Shown: positions 1 through 13,670, numbered from the stretch's first letter. The stretch: 64,000 bases of DNA from Rhizobium sp. Q54 (GCA_945889645.1 CAMDCA010000002.1:31674-95673), one strand, 5' to 3'. Made by a program: numbers and translations. The notes: generated by a model not told the origin, from the letters alone.

Positions 1-1
1 C

Positions 2-118
2 GGCTACGCCTATCCGGTCACCATCGAGCGCGTCGCGGCCTGGATTCGCACCCTGCGCGACAAGAACGTTGCCCTGGCGCCGCTCTCGGCGCTGGCACGT
101 ACGACCCCGACCAACTGA
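2..118 (+). CDS. C-terminal fragment, divergent polysaccharide deacetylase family (5' truncated by window)
   Basis: In-frame GYAYPVTIERVAAWIRTLRDKNVALAPLSALARTTPTN* directly upstream of rppH; the tail resembles divergent polysaccharide deacetylases. Confidence 0.6.
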   Translation, partial: GYAYPVTIERVAAWIRTLRDKNVALAPLSALARTTPTN

Positions 119-119
119 C

Positions 120-626
120 GTGAGCCGGCCGCCGGCGTCCGAGCGGGACCTGCTGCACGTGCGCGCCCTGCCCTACCGCATGGGCGTCGGCATCATGCTG
201 CTGAACGCGGACGGTGCCGTCCTGATCGGCCACCGCGTCGACATGAAAAGCGAGGCCTGGCAGATGCCGCAGGGCGGCATCGACGCCGGCGAGACCCCCG
301 AACAGGCACTGTGGCGCGAGCTGCAGGAAGAGGTCGGCACGGCGAAGGCCACCATCCTAGCCCGCGCCCGCGACTGGATTTCCTACGACTTCCCGGCCGA
401 GCTGCAGGCCCGCGTGTGGGACGGCCGCTTCCGCGGCCAGAGCCAGATGTGGTTCCTGCTACGCTTCACCGGCGTCGATGCAGACCTTGCCCTCGATACC
501 CACGAGCGCGAGTTCAGTGAGACCCGCTGGGTGGCGACCGCGGAATTGCCCGACATGGTGGTCGGCTTCAAGCGCGATACTTACCGCAGCGTCCTGACCG
601 AATTCGCGGCGCATTTGCGTAGCTGA
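120..626 (+). CDS. rppH: RNA pyrophosphohydrolase (Nudix hydrolase)
   Basis: YRMGVGIMLLNADG and Nudix box GGIDAGETPEQALWRELQEEVG; GTG start at 120 preferred over the longer ORF. Confidence 0.92.
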   Translation: MSRPPASERDLLHVRALPYRMGVGIMLLNADGAVLIGHRVDMKSEAWQMPQGGIDAGETPEQALWRELQEEVGTAKATILARARDWISYDFPAELQARVWDGRFRGQSQMWFLLRFTGVDADLALDTHEREFSETRWVATAELPDMVVGFKRDTYRSVLTEFAAHLRS

Positions 627-684
627 TCTACGCAGTTCCCACGATGGTCCGGACGAGCGCTACGCGCCACAGTGGCAAGGTCGA

Positions 685-1926
685 ATGACCGCCGCCCCTC
701 GCCCCGGCCGCCAACACGAACCGCTTGCCCGCACCCTCGGAATCGCCTCGCTGGTTCTGTACGGGCTCGGAACCATCATCGGCGCCGGCATCTATGTGCT
801 GGTCGGCGAGGTCGCCAGTGAAGCGGGAGCGGCGACGCCGTTGGCCTTTGTTCTGGCCGGCGTGCTTGCCAGCCTGACCGGCCTTTCCTACGCGGAGTTG
901 GTCGGCCGGCACCCTGCAGCCGAAGGATCCGTGGCCTTCGTCCATCATGCTTTCGGCTCGCGGCTCCTCTCGCTGGTGACGGGCATCGCCTTTGCCGCTG
1001 TCACCATCGTCGCCTCCGCCTCCATCACCCTGGGCGGAGCGGCCTATGTCACGCGCTGGATCGACCTGCCGCAGCCGGTTATCGGCGGCGCGGTCGTCGT
1101 CGTGTTCACGGCCATCGCCTGCCTGCGCGTCACGGAAAGCGTGCGGGTAGCGGCGCTGTTCAGCGCTGTCGAGGTCGTCGGCCTGCTAGTGGTGATCGCG
1201 GTGGGATCGCCTTCGCTATCCGACATCGGCCCTGAGCTGGCTGCGATGATTCCAGGATCAACGGACGGCTGGCTTGGTCTCGGCGCCGGCACCTTCATCG
1301 CCTTCTTCGCGTACATCGGTTTCGAAGGCATGGCCAACATGGCCGAGGAAACCGCCGACGTCGGACGCACGCTGCCGCGCGCAATCCTCGTCGCCATCGC
1401 CATCGCCGGCATCCTGTATGGCGTCGTCTCGCTCATTGCCGTCCTGGCCGTGGAGCCCGAGGAACTGGCAGGAAATCCGGCACCCTTGATCCCAGTGCTG
1501 GAGCGCTACGCGCCGCAGATGATCGGCACCTTCGTCGCCGTCGCAGTGGTTGCCACCCTCAACGGCGTCCTGATCGGCATCGTCGTGGCGTCGCGCCTGG
1601 CATACGGGATGGCCCGCCGTGGCCATTGGTGGGCCTGGTTCGGCCAGGTGAATGCAACGACGCGGACGCCCATCCACGCGACCGCCGTGGTGGGCGCGAT
1701 CGTCTTCGCCTTGGTGGTTCTTGTGCCGTTTCAAGCGCTTGTCAGCATCACGAGCGCCCTGACGCTGGGGGTATTCGCGGCGGTCAATGCGTCGCTGTGG
1801 CAGTTGAAGCGGCGCGATCCGCGCCCCGCCGGAGTCACGACAATCGTGCCGCCGTGGGTACCGGTCGCCGGTGGCGCCGCCTGTGTGGCGCTGATGGCTG
1901 CGAGCGCGCTGCACTGGCTCTACTAG
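685..1926 (+). CDS. APC-family amino acid permease
   Basis: Multi-TM protein with N-terminal GLGTIIGAGIYVLVGEVA motif. Confidence 0.88.
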   Translation: MTAAPRPGRQHEPLARTLGIASLVLYGLGTIIGAGIYVLVGEVASEAGAATPLAFVLAGVLASLTGLSYAELVGRHPAAEGSVAFVHHAFGSRLLSLVTGIAFAAVTIVASASITLGGAAYVTRWIDLPQPVIGGAVVVVFTAIACLRVTESVRVAALFSAVEVVGLLVVIAVGSPSLSDIGPELAAMIPGSTDGWLGLGAGTFIAFFAYIGFEGMANMAEETADVGRTLPRAILVAIAIAGILYGVVSLIAVLAVEPEELAGNPAPLIPVLERYAPQMIGTFVAVAVVATLNGVLIGIVVASRLAYGMARRGHWWAWFGQVNATTRTPIHATAVVGAIVFALVVLVPFQALVSITSALTLGVFAAVNASLWQLKRRDPRPAGVTTIVPPWVPVAGGAACVALMAASALHWLY

Positions 1927-1982
1927 GGGCGCGGCTGCATACTCCGGCGGTTCACCATCCGCACAACTGCATCGGAGTGTTC

Positions 1983-2615
1983 ATGGCCAAAGCAACCCGT
2001 CGCTCTCCCAAGCGCGCTGCAAAGAAGGCTCCCGCACGCAAGGCCGCTGCCAAGTCGGTACGCAAGACCGTCGCCAAAACCGTCCGCAAGGTCGCCGCGA
2101 AGGCAAAGCGCACGGTAGCCTCGGCAAAGCGGAAGGTAGCCGCGATGGCGAAGCGCAAACCCGCCGCCAAGGCCGCCCGCGCCCCGGCCCGCAAGGCGAT
2201 GCGTCCTGGAGCGCGCAAGACCAAGCGCGCCGCCCCCGGCCGTCACGTGCCGACCCCCAACCTGCACGGTTGGATCACCCACACCGACATCACCAGCGCC
2301 GATCCGGCGGCGACCAAGGCCTGGTGCCAGAGCGTGCTGGGCTGGAAGTTCATGGGCAGCATGCCAACGCCCGGTGGCGAGTATCATTTGTTCGCCTACT
2401 CGGACAAAGGCGGCGGCGGCCTCCAGCAAACCAGCGGAGGGCAGCCCCCGGCGTCCACGCCGTTCGTCCACGTCGACAACGCCCAGGCGGCATTCGACAA
2501 GGCGGTCGCCGCCGGCGCCGAGATCATCGAATCTCCCCGCAAGGTGATGGAGGGCGTCACCACCGCCGTGGTCCGCGCCCCCGGCGGCGTGGTGATCGGC
2601 TTCGCCGGCCCGTAG
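1983..2615 (+). CDS. VOC/glyoxalase-like protein with N-terminal histone-H1-like Lys/Ala/Arg-rich tail
   Basis: RBS-like GGAG before ATG 1983; tail MAKATRRSPKRAAKKAPARKAAAKSVRKTVAKTVRK..., then WITHTDITSADPAATKAWCQSVLGWKF...GGVVIGFAGP. Confidence 0.85.
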   Translation: MAKATRRSPKRAAKKAPARKAAAKSVRKTVAKTVRKVAAKAKRTVASAKRKVAAMAKRKPAAKAARAPARKAMRPGARKTKRAAPGRHVPTPNLHGWITHTDITSADPAATKAWCQSVLGWKFMGSMPTPGGEYHLFAYSDKGGGGLQQTSGGQPPASTPFVHVDNAQAAFDKAVAAGAEIIESPRKVMEGVTTAVVRAPGGVVIGFAGP

Positions 2616-2753
2616 CTACAGGTCCACACGGCCGTCGCGCCATGGCGGCGGCCGTTGTCCGGGGCAATGCTGCGGATAGATTTCGCGGCATGGGCCGCCG
2701 TCCCAAGGTGGCCGCGCGATCCGTCTGGGATCGCCTCACCTTTGGGAGGGCAA

Positions 2754-3245
2754 ATGAGAAACCTAATCGCCGCCGCTGCGGCCGCTATCGCGCTGGCCGG
2801 CCTGTCGATGTCGTCGCACGCCGAGGGCAACCTTGCCGCCGGACCACCGACCGACCTCAGCGTGACTATCACCACGACGCCGAATGGCCCGGTCGTGACA
2901 CCGGCCGCGTTCGACATGGTGACGGGCAAGTATTACCGGCTCAACGTCACCTTCGACGGCCCGGACACCGATCCGGATTGGCGCTTGGAGGTCAACGAGC
3001 TCCTAGCCAACTCGCACGTGCGGGTGATGACCATCGCGGGCATCGAGATCCACCTCCAGGGCATGCCGTTCCGCGCCGTCGAGTTCGACGGCCACGGCAC
3101 CATGCAGGTCAGCTTTGTGGTGATCCGGCCGGGCAACTATCCGTACATCGTCGGCGACAATCCCGGCGCGATGGGCTTGCCGGTCGGCACCCCCGGACAG
3201 GCCGACCCGAGCCGCCGCGCCATCGGCATGTTCAACGTGAAGTGA
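2754..3245 (+). CDS. Secreted hypothetical protein, possibly cupredoxin-like
   Basis: RBS GGGAGG before ATG 2754; signal peptide MRNLIAAAAAAIALAGLSMSSHA; beta-rich remainder. Confidence 0.65.
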   Translation: MRNLIAAAAAAIALAGLSMSSHAEGNLAAGPPTDLSVTITTTPNGPVVTPAAFDMVTGKYYRLNVTFDGPDTDPDWRLEVNELLANSHVRVMTIAGIEIHLQGMPFRAVEFDGHGTMQVSFVVIRPGNYPYIVGDNPGAMGLPVGTPGQADPSRRAIGMFNVK

Positions 3246-3250
3246 CGCTG

Positions 3251-3300
3251 CGCCGCAGCGTCATCGCGAGGCGCGCAGCGCCGCGGCGATCCAGAGGCAG
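3251..3300. repeat. Dispersed intergenic repeat of the 'CGTCATcGCGAGGcGCGcAGCGccG..GATCCAG' type
   Basis: gcgtcatcgcgaggcgcgcagcgccgcggcgatccag resembles a repeat common in proteobacterial genomes. Confidence 0.5.
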
Positions 3301-3319
3301 CGCGCGACTGCGGCGCGAA

Positions 3320-3343
3320 ATGGCCGGGCGCGAGCCCGGCCAT
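3320..3343 (-). terminator. Hairpin downstream of atpC
   Basis: ATGGCCGGGC-gcga-GCCCGGCCAT, perfect 10-bp stem just past the atpC stop. Confidence 0.6.
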
Positions 3344-3363
3344 GCTACTCCGCGCGCTAGGAA

Positions 3364-3768
3364 CTAGCGGGCGGCGGCCGTCAGCATCTCGCGCAGCACG
3401 GCGACGGCCGTCGAGGCCTTGTGCTGGTCGAGGTCGGTCTTGGCGTCAGCCAAGTCCTCTTCGGCGTCCTTGATGCGCTTCTCGATGGCGGCACGGTCGA
3501 GGGACGCCACTTCGACGGCGTCGTCGGCCAGCACGGTGCAGCGGTCGGCCGACACTTCGCAGATGCCGCCCGAAATGAAGATGCGCTCCGGTGCGCCGGT
3601 GCCCTTGTAGACCTCGATCACGCCCGGCCGGATGGTCGAGATGATCGGGGCGTGGCCGGGCAGGACGCCGAAGTCGCCTTCGGAACCCGGCACGACGACC
3701 ATATCGGCGTCCTCGGAGCGCAGCTGGCGCTCCGGGCTGACGAGGTCGAACTTGACGCGGTCGGCCAC
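3364..3768 (-). CDS. atpC: F0F1 ATP synthase subunit epsilon
   Basis: FDLVSPERQL...VVPGSEGDFGVLPGHAPIISTIRPGVI; operon context. Confidence 0.97.
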   Translation of the reverse strand: MADRVKFDLVSPERQLRSEDADMVVVPGSEGDFGVLPGHAPIISTIRPGVIEVYKGTGAPERIFISGGICEVSADRCTVLADDAVEVASLDRAAIEKRIKDAEEDLADAKTDLDQHKASTAVAVLREMLTAAAR

Positions 3769-3777
3769 GGACGAGCC

Positions 3778-5262
<1,485 letters not shown>

Positions 5263-6144
5263 TCAGATCGCCTCGGCGCCCGAGATGATTTCGATCAGTT
5301 CCTTGGTGATGTTCGCCTGGCGCGCGCGGTTGTAGACCAGCGTCAGCCTGGCGATCATGTCGCCGGCGTTGCGCGTCGCCGAGTCCATGGCGTTCATCTG
5401 CGCACCCTGGAAGCTGGCGTTGTTCTCCAGCATCGCATTGAGCACTTGCACCGCTAGGTTGCGCGGCAGCAGTTCCGCCAGAATCTCGCCCTCGTCCGGC
5501 TCGGCCTCGTACGACGCGTCGCCCTCAAGCTTGGTGCCGCCACCCTCCGGGATCGCGACCGGAATGAGCTGCTTCTCGGTTGGCACCTGCGAGATGACCG
5601 ACTTGAACGTGTTGTAGAAGATCACGCAGCGATCGAACTCGCCGCCGTCGAGCATCGTCGTGATCTGTTCGGCGATCCCCTGCGCGTCGGCGTAGGTGAT
5701 CTTGCGCATCTTCGAGGTGTCGACCTGGCCGACGAAGCGCGCGCCGTGGTCACGGCGCAGCGCATCGCGGCCCTTGCGGCCGACCGGCATGATCTTGACC
5801 GTCTTGCCGTCGGCCAGGAGCGCGTTGATGCGCCGGCGCGCCGTGCGCACCAGACTCGAATTCAACGCGCCGCACAAACCGCGGTCCGACGTCACGATGA
5901 CCACCAGGACCGTCTGATCCTTGCCGGTCCCGATGAGCAGCTTCGGCATGTCGTCCGAGCGCGGCACGCCGGCCGCGACCGATGCCATCACGCGCGACAT
6001 GTGCTGGGCGAATGGCCGCGCCGCCTCAGCCCATTCCTGGGCGCGGCGCAGCTTTGACGCCGCCACCATCTTGGTGGCCGAGGTGATCTTGCGCGTCGAC
6101 TTCACGCTGTCGATGCGCTTGCGTAGGTCCTTAAGGCTCGGCAT
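5263..6144 (-). CDS. atpG: F0F1 ATP synthase subunit gamma
   Basis: MPSLKDLRKRIDSVKSTRKITSATKMVAASKLRRAQ. Confidence 0.98.
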   Translation of the reverse strand: MPSLKDLRKRIDSVKSTRKITSATKMVAASKLRRAQEWAEAARPFAQHMSRVMASVAAGVPRSDDMPKLLIGTGKDQTVLVVIVTSDRGLCGALNSSLVRTARRRINALLADGKTVKIMPVGRKGRDALRRDHGARFVGQVDTSKMRKITYADAQGIAEQITTMLDGGEFDRCVIFYNTFKSVISQVPTEKQLIPVAIPEGGGTKLEGDASYEAEPDEGEILAELLPRNLAVQVLNAMLENNASFQGAQMNAMDSATRNAGDMIARLTLVYNRARQANITKELIEIISGAEAI

Positions 6145-6176
6145 CCCCGCCCGCCGTTCTCTCTACCGGTCCGCGC

Positions 6177-7708
<1,532 letters not shown>

Positions 7709-7709
<1 letters not shown>

Positions 7710-8269
7710 CACGCGACCTCTTTCATGGCGTTTTGCAGATTGAACAGTTTCGTACGCAGCGACGAATCGACCATCGTGGAGCCGAGCCGCACGATGAGAC
7801 CGCCGAGAATTGCCGGATCGACCTTGGTCGACAGGCGCACTTCGCGCCCGGCGACCTTGGCCAGGCTGCTGCGCACCGCGTCGACCTGAGCGGCCGCCAG
7901 CGGCTTGGCCGATGTAACCTCGGCCGCGACCTCGCCCTTGTGGTGCGACACTAGGACGCGGAAGCCGCGGATAATTTCAGGCAGTTGGAACAGACGCCGG
8001 TTGCGCGCCGTCAAACCGACCAGCTTGGCCGCTAGGCCACCGATCTGGGCGCGTGCCAGCACCGCGGCGAGGGCCTTGGCCTGCTCGTCGCGGGCGACCA
8101 CCGGGCTCTTGATGAGCCGCGCCAGATCGGGGCTGCTGTCAATCATCGCGGCGACCTGATCCAAGGCCGCCATGGTCTGATCGATTTGCTTCTCGCCCGC
8201 GGCGAGATCGAACAGCGCGGTCGCGTACCGACCGGCGAGTCCGGAGACGAGGCTCGATACTGCGGTCAA
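7709..8269 (-). CDS. atpH: F0F1 ATP synthase subunit delta
   Basis: [15 protein letters not shown]... delta family; TTG start at 8269 inferred. Confidence 0.93.
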
Positions 8270-8497
8270 CGGATGCGCCCTGGGCTCTCTGGTGCGTGGG
8301 GAAGCAGCGTCGCAGCGACGCCCATAACCCACTGAAAACAATAGAAAATTTGTCGGCCCCGACCCCTGCCGACCAGGCAGCGGATACCTAACACAGTCCT
8401 ACGGGGCGGCGCAACCCGAGGGACTGTCGCAGGTACAGCGGTCTAAGCCCATCGTTGGGAGGGAAGGACATCTCCCTCACGTGGCGAGCGGAGTCCG

Positions 8498-8525
8498 GCA
8501 TACCCACCACGCAGCGTGGGTATGC
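8498..8525 (-). terminator. Hairpin downstream of the FMN reductase gene
   Basis: GCATACCCAC-cacgcagc-GTGGGTATGC, perfect 10-bp stem. Confidence 0.5.
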
Positions 8526-8546
8526 ACGAATGGTCGCAGGCGCGAG

Positions 8547-9170
8547 CTACGCAGCCTTCCCCAGCGCGACCTGATTCCGCGCCGTGCGCAGCGCGTTCGC
8601 CCACCACAGCAACTCGGTGATTGCAGCGTCGGCTTGGCCCTTGAGACGCTGGTTATCGTTGTAGAGCGCCGGATCGACCGGCGCCGTCAGCTTCATCGTC
8701 GCGAGGTAGGATTCAAGTGGAAGGTGAATGCCGGTGCGAATCGGCGCCATCTTCAACTCGTTGGCGACCTGCCGCAGCTGCTCGACGGCGCGCGCACCAC
8801 CGGCACCGCCGTAGGACAGGAACGTCACCGGCTTCTGGTTGACCTCGGTGTAGACCCAATCGAGCGCATTCTTGAGCACGGCCGGGTAGCCGCGGTTGTA
8901 CTCGGGCGTGACGATGACGTAGGCGTCGGCCTCGGCGAGCTTTGCGCCCCATGCGTTGGCAGCAACGTTGGCGCGCTTGCCGGCGGCCGGCGGGATCGCC
9001 TCGTTGAAGAACGGCAGCGGCCAGTCGCGCAGGTCGAGCAGCTCGACCGCCACGCCGGGCTGCTTGGCGAACTCATCGGCGATCCAGCGCGCGGGCTTGT
9101 CGCCATAGCGTCCGTCGCGGGTCGAACCAAGAATGACTTGGATCTTCAAAGGCTTGCTGGCGCTGGTCAT
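8547..9170 (-). CDS. NADPH-dependent FMN reductase family protein
   Basis: KIQVILGSTRDGRYGDKPARW and TPEYNRGYPAVLKNALDWVY flavodoxin-like motifs. Confidence 0.9.
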   Translation of the reverse strand: MTSASKPLKIQVILGSTRDGRYGDKPARWIADEFAKQPGVAVELLDLRDWPLPFFNEAIPPAAGKRANVAANAWGAKLAEADAYVIVTPEYNRGYPAVLKNALDWVYTEVNQKPVTFLSYGGAGGARAVEQLRQVANELKMAPIRTGIHLPLESYLATMKLTAPVDPALYNDNQRLKGQADAAITELLWWANALRTARNQVALGKAA

Positions 9171-9248
9171 GGTTCTTGTCCGTCCTCTGGTATACACTGG
9201 TAACCTTCACTATCTATGGAACCACATAGGCACGTGCAAGGAGGCACC

Positions 9249-9677
9249 TTGATTTCACCTAGGCACATGGACGCCGGGAATTGCCCGGCGGTCCGCGAAG
9301 TTCTCAGCCGCGTCGGCGACAAATGGAGCGTGCTGGTGATCGCGCGGCTCGGCGACGAGCCGAAGCGCTTCAGCGAGCTCAAGCGCAAGGTGGAGGGCAT
9401 CTCCCAGCGCATGCTGACGCTCACGCTGCGCGGGCTGGAGCGCGACGGCATGCTGACGCGCACGGTGCATCCGACTCTGCCGCCCAGCGTCGAGTACGCA
9501 CTCACGCCGCTGGGCCGCACCCTGCTGGAGCCGATCCAGGGCCTCGCCAAATGGGCCGAGACCAATCGCCTCGCCATCCAAGAGGCGCGGGCGCGATTCG
9601 ATGCGACACAGGAGCCGGCCGCGGCCGGGGCCGCGCCGAATCGTACGGACGCGACGCGCGAGCGTCCGCGACCCTAG
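9249..9677 (+). CDS. HxlR-family winged-helix transcriptional regulator
   Basis: [45 protein letters not shown] before TTG 9249; divergent from the FMN reductase. Confidence 0.9.
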   Translation: MISPRHMDAGNCPAVREVLSRVGDKWSVLVIARLGDEPKRFSELKRKVEGISQRMLTLTLRGLERDGMLTRTVHPTLPPSVEYALTPLGRTLLEPIQGLAKWAETNRLAIQEARARFDATQEPAAAGAAPNRTDATRERPRP

Positions 9678-11881
9678 AGGAACGAATACGGGTCGATGTC
9701 GACCTGCAGGCGAACACCGGACGGCGCCGTGACGCGGCGAATCCAGTCGCGCACCACCGCCTGCACATTCGCGCTTCGCTGCGCGCGCAACAGCAGCCGG
9801 AAGCGATGGCGGCCGCGGAGTAGTGCCAGCGGCGCCGGCGCCGGGCCGAGCACCGACACATCCGTCAGGCGCGGTGCCGCGCGCGCCAGATCGCGTGCGT
9901 AGCTCTCGACGCGGCTGGGATTGGTGCCGGAAACGATCAGCGCGACCAAGCGGCCGAATGGCGGCCAGCCGCCGCGGCGGCGGTCCTCGGCTTCGCGCGC
10001 AAGGAACCCCGCGCGATCGCCTTGGATCAGCGCCCGCATAACCGGATGCTTAGGTGCGTAAGTCTGCAGGTAGACCGTGCCGGGACGCTCGGCGCGGCCG
10101 GCACGCCCCGCTACCTGACTGAGGAGCTGGAAGGTGCGCTCGGCGGCGCGCAGGTCACCGCCATCCAAACCGAGATCGGCATCCACCACGGCGACCACGG
10201 TCAGCAACGGGAAGTGGTGCCCTTTGGCGACGATCTGCGTGCCGATGAGGATGTCGACCTTCCGCTCGGCCATCGCGCGCACCAGCGTTGCGGCCGCCGC
10301 CGGTCCGGTCATCGTATCGCTCGCCATCACCGCCGCGCGCGCTTCGGGGAACAGGCGCGTCACTTCTTCGGCCACGCGCTCGACGCCGGGGCCGCAGGCG
10401 GCGAGTGAGTCCAGCGTGCCGCATTCCGGACAGGCCTTTGGCATCTCGACCCGGTGTCCGCAGTGATGACACTCCAGCCGCCCGGCATAGCGATGCTCGA
10501 CCAGCCACGCCTTGCAGTTCGGACATTCCATGCGGTGCCCACACGTGCGGCACAGGGTGAGCGGTGCATAGCCTCGGCGGTTGAGGAACAGCATCGCCTG
10601 GCTGCCCTCGGCCAACGCCGCCGTCACCGCATCGACGACCATCGGCGATAGCCACGCACCGCGCGGCGGCGGCGCGGCCACCATGTCCACCGCGACGATC
10701 TTCGGCATCTGCGCCGCCGCATGGCGTTCGGGCAGATGCAGCACTGTGTAGCGGCCGGACTCGACGTTGGTCATCGTCTCCAGCGACGGCGTCGCCGACA
10801 CCAGCACCACCGGCAGCGCGGCCAGGTGGCCGAGCGCCACCGCCATGTCGCGCGCGTTGTAGATGACGCCTTCCTCTTGCTTGTAAGAACCGTCGTGCTC
10901 CTCATCGACGACGACGAGGCCCAGGTCGCGGTAGGGGAGGAACAGCGACGACCGCGCACCGACGACAACGCGCGCGCGTCCCTCCGCTACCGCGCGCCAC
11001 GTACTGCGCCGGCGACCCTGCGATAGTTCGGAGTGCCATTCAGCCGGCGCGCCGCCGAAGCGCGTACGAAAGCGATCGAGCCATTGTCCAGTCAGCGCGA
11101 TCTCCGGCACCAGCACCAACGCCTGCCTGCCCTGCGCGAGCGTCTCGGCAACCGCGTCGAGATAGACCTCGGTCTTACCCGATCCGGTGACGCCGTCGAG
11201 CACCGTGACCGAGAAGGAACGATCGCGCACCCGCGCGCGAAGTTGCGCCGCGGCGGCGGCCTGGTCGGGCGACAGCGACACGTCACCGGTGGGATGAAGA
11301 TCCGCCGGACCGGACTCGACGGCGAGCGGTACGGATCGTAACAAGCCATCGTCGGCCATCTTGCGCACGACGCCGCTGCTGACGCGGGCGCCGCGCGCGA
11401 TATCGGCCTGGCTGCGCGCCACGCCGTCCACCAACAGATCGGCGATGCGCTTGCGCGCATCAGTGCGCATCGCGTCGGAATTTGCGAGCACGTAGCCGGG
11501 GCGCGCGTCCGGCGCCTGCAGCGCGGCCGGGGCGCTCATCAGCAGGCGCAGCACCGCCCCCGGCGGCGAGACCGTGTAGTTGGCGACCCACGACAAGAAC
11601 GCGCGCGTCGCTTCGGGGACCTGCGGCAGATCGATGCGTGCGGCAACGGCGCGCACCTTTTCGGCAGCGATGTCGCTGCTGCCTGCGCCCCACACCACTC
11701 CGGCGACGCGTCGCGGTCCGAGCGGTACGTGCACATAGTCACCGGCGGCAAGCGTGAGCCCGTCCGGGACGACGTAATCGTACACACTGCCGAGCGGCAG
11801 CGGCAACAACACTCCGACACGCGTGCCCGACACAAAAATATTATCGAGGCGCGCTGGCGCGCTGGCAGGGGCCGGGGGCAT
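9674..11881 (-). CDS. priA: Primosomal protein N' (replication restart helicase)
   Basis: [12 protein letters not shown] Walker [13 protein letters not shown], zinc-binding [17 protein letters not shown]...CHHCGH. Confidence 0.97.
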   Translation of the reverse strand: MPPAPASAPARLDNIFVSGTRVGVLLPLPLGSVYDYVVPDGLTLAAGDYVHVPLGPRRVAGVVWGAGSSDIAAEKVRAVAARIDLPQVPEATRAFLSWVANYTVSPPGAVLRLLMSAPAALQAPDARPGYVLANSDAMRTDARKRIADLLVDGVARSQADIARGARVSSGVVRKMADDGLLRSVPLAVESGPADLHPTGDVSLSPDQAAAAAQLRARVRDRSFSVTVLDGVTGSGKTEVYLDAVAETLAQGRQALVLVPEIALTGQWLDRFRTRFGGAPAEWHSELSQGRRRSTWRAVAEGRARVVVGARSSLFLPYRDLGLVVVDEEHDGSYKQEEGVIYNARDMAVALGHLAALPVVLVSATPSLETMTNVESGRYTVLHLPERHAAAQMPKIVAVDMVAAPPPRGAWLSPMVVDAVTAALAEGSQAMLFLNRRGYAPLTLCRTCGHRMECPNCKAWLVEHRYAGRLECHHCGHRVEMPKACPECGTLDSLAACGPGVERVAEEVTRLFPEARAAVMASDTMTGPAAAATLVRAMAERKVDILIGTQIVAKGHHFPLLTVVAVVDADLGLDGGDLRAAERTFQLLSQVAGRAGRAERPGTVYLQTYAPKHPVMRALIQGDRAGFLAREAEDRRRGGWPPFGRLVALIVSGTNPSRVESYARDLARAAPRLTDVSVLGPAPAPLALLRGRHRFRLLLRAQRSANVQAVVRDWIRRVTAPSGVRLQVDIDPYSFL

Positions 11882-11952
11882 CGCCTACACTCTGCCGGTA
11901 CGCGCGACGTGTCACAAGTTGCGCTGAGGATTGCGCGGAAATCGAACGCAGG

Positions 11953-12735
11953 ATGCACAGCGGCAAGCCTATCGGCCAGGAAGACACCGGAGCGACCCCG
12001 GCCGATCCTGCGCGTGACGGCGGCCCGGCCCCTGCCCCGGCGCCGTCGGACAAGATTTCCGCCACCGACGTCACGGCTTTCCTGCGCCGCAACCCGAACT
12101 TCCTGAACGACCAGCCGCAGCTGCTGGAGACCCTGACGCCGCCGGCCGAGCGCAATGGCCGGCGCGTGCTCGACATGCAGCGCTTCGTCATCGACCGCCT
12201 GCAGCGCACCATCGCGACGGTGCGGGCGCGCGAGACCGAGCTGGTCTCCTCCATGCGCTCCAGCCGGTCGAGCACGGCGCGCGTCCATGCCGCGGTGCTG
12301 ACACTGTGCGAAACCGGCGCGCTGGAAAACCTCACCGAGATCATCAGCAACGACCTGCCGACCGTCCTGGAGATCGACGTTGTCATGCTCGCCGTCGAGG
12401 CGGAGCAGGACCAGCTCGGCTCCCTGCGTTCGACGCCCGGCGTGGTGCTGATCCCGCGCGGCACGGTGGACAGGCTGGTCGGCGTGGGCCGCGACGTTCT
12501 ACTCACGTGCGCGCCGACCGCAGCCGAGACCGAGTTGTTCGGCGGCGCCGCTACGCTGGTGAAGTCTGCGGCACTGCTGCGCCTGCGCTTGGGACGGCCG
12601 GGCCGCCCGGCGCTCCTGGCGCTCGGCAGCCGCGATCCCGCGCGCTTGGCGCCCGGGCAAGGCACCGACATGCTGACCTTCCTCGCCGAGGCTCTGGGCC
12701 GCCGCCTGCGCGAATGGCTGGACTACGCCCTGTAG
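11953..12735 (+). CDS. DUF484 family protein
   Basis: VTAFLRRNPNFLNDQPQLLETLTPP...; located directly upstream of xerC. Confidence 0.9.
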   Translation: MHSGKPIGQEDTGATPADPARDGGPAPAPAPSDKISATDVTAFLRRNPNFLNDQPQLLETLTPPAERNGRRVLDMQRFVIDRLQRTIATVRARETELVSSMRSSRSSTARVHAAVLTLCETGALENLTEIISNDLPTVLEIDVVMLAVEAEQDQLGSLRSTPGVVLIPRGTVDRLVGVGRDVLLTCAPTAAETELFGGAATLVKSAALLRLRLGRPGRPALLALGSRDPARLAPGQGTDMLTFLAEALGRRLREWLDYAL

Positions 12736-13670
12736 AGCCCCTGCTCGCCGGCGCCGACGTGCGCGCGGCCGTCACCGAATGGTCGATCTGGCTCGCGTCT
12801 GAGCGCCGCGCGTCGGCCAATACGCTCGCGGCGTACCAACGCGACTTGGCCGCGTTCTTCACGTTCCTGTCCGGTCACCTGGGCAGCCCCGCGACGCTCG
12901 CCAACCTCGGCCAACTGCGCACTGCCGACATCCGCGCCTACCTCGCGCACCGCCGCAGCGAGGGATTGCAGAGCGCGTCCTTGGCGCGCGCATTGTCCGC
13001 CGTGCGCGGGTTCTTCCGCTTCCTGGGCCGCCGCGATCTGGTGCACAACCCGGCGGTCACCAGCGTGCAGTCGCCCAAACTGCCGCGCGCCGTCCCCAAG
13101 CCGCTGACGGTGGAGGCAGCCCGGGCCGCCCTCGGCGAGGTCGCGACGGCGCCGAGTGGCGAGGAGTGGGTCGGCCTGCGCGACGTGGCGCTGCTCACCT
13201 TGCTGTACGGCTGCGGCCTGCGTATCGCCGAGGGCCTGAGCCTACGCCGCGCGCACGCGCCGCTCGGCACCAGCCTGGTCATCACCGGCAAGGGCAACAA
13301 GCAGCGCCTGGTGCCCGTGCTGCCGGTGGTGCGCGCCGCGGTCGATCAGTACGTTGCCGCCTGCCCACACGATCTTCCCGCCGACGGGCCACTGTTTGTC
13401 GGCGCGCGCGGCAAGCAACTGCAGCCGGCCATCGTGCAGAAGCGCATGCGCCAGATGCGCGCGGCACTCGACTTGCCGGACACCGCAACGCCGCACGCCC
13501 TGCGCCACAGCTTTGCGACCCATCTGCTCTCGGCCGGCGGCGACCTGCGCACGATCCAGGAGCTGCTGGGGCACGCGTCCCTATCGACGACCCAGCGCTA
13601 CACCGACGTCGATGCCGAACGCCTGCGCGAGGTCTACGACAAAGCGCATCCGCGCGCCCGCGCGCGCTAG
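12714..13670 (+). CDS. xerC: Tyrosine recombinase XerC
   Basis: LLYGCGLRIAEGLSL and HALRHSFATHLLSAGGDLRTIQELLGHASLSTTQRYTDV catalytic motifs; ATG 12714 overlaps the DUF484 end. Confidence 0.95.
   Translation: MAGLRPVEPLLAGADVRAAVTEWSIWLASERRASANTLAAYQRDLAAFFTFLSGHLGSPATLANLGQLRTADIRAYLAHRRSEGLQSASLARALSAVRGFFRFLGRRDLVHNPAVTSVQSPKLPRAVPKPLTVEAARAALGEVATAPSGEEWVGLRDVALLTLLYGCGLRIAEGLSLRRAHAPLGTSLVITGKGNKQRLVPVLPVVRAAVDQYVAACPHDLPADGPLFVGARGKQLQPAIVQKRMRQMRAALDLPDTATPHALRHSFATHLLSAGGDLRTIQELLGHASLSTTQRYTDVDAERLREVYDKAHPRARAR

Noticed and set aside
8393-8427. ACAGTCC/GGACTGT inverted repeat upstream of atpH
   Set aside because: Short 7-bp arms with a 21-nt loop in GC-rich DNA; may be chance
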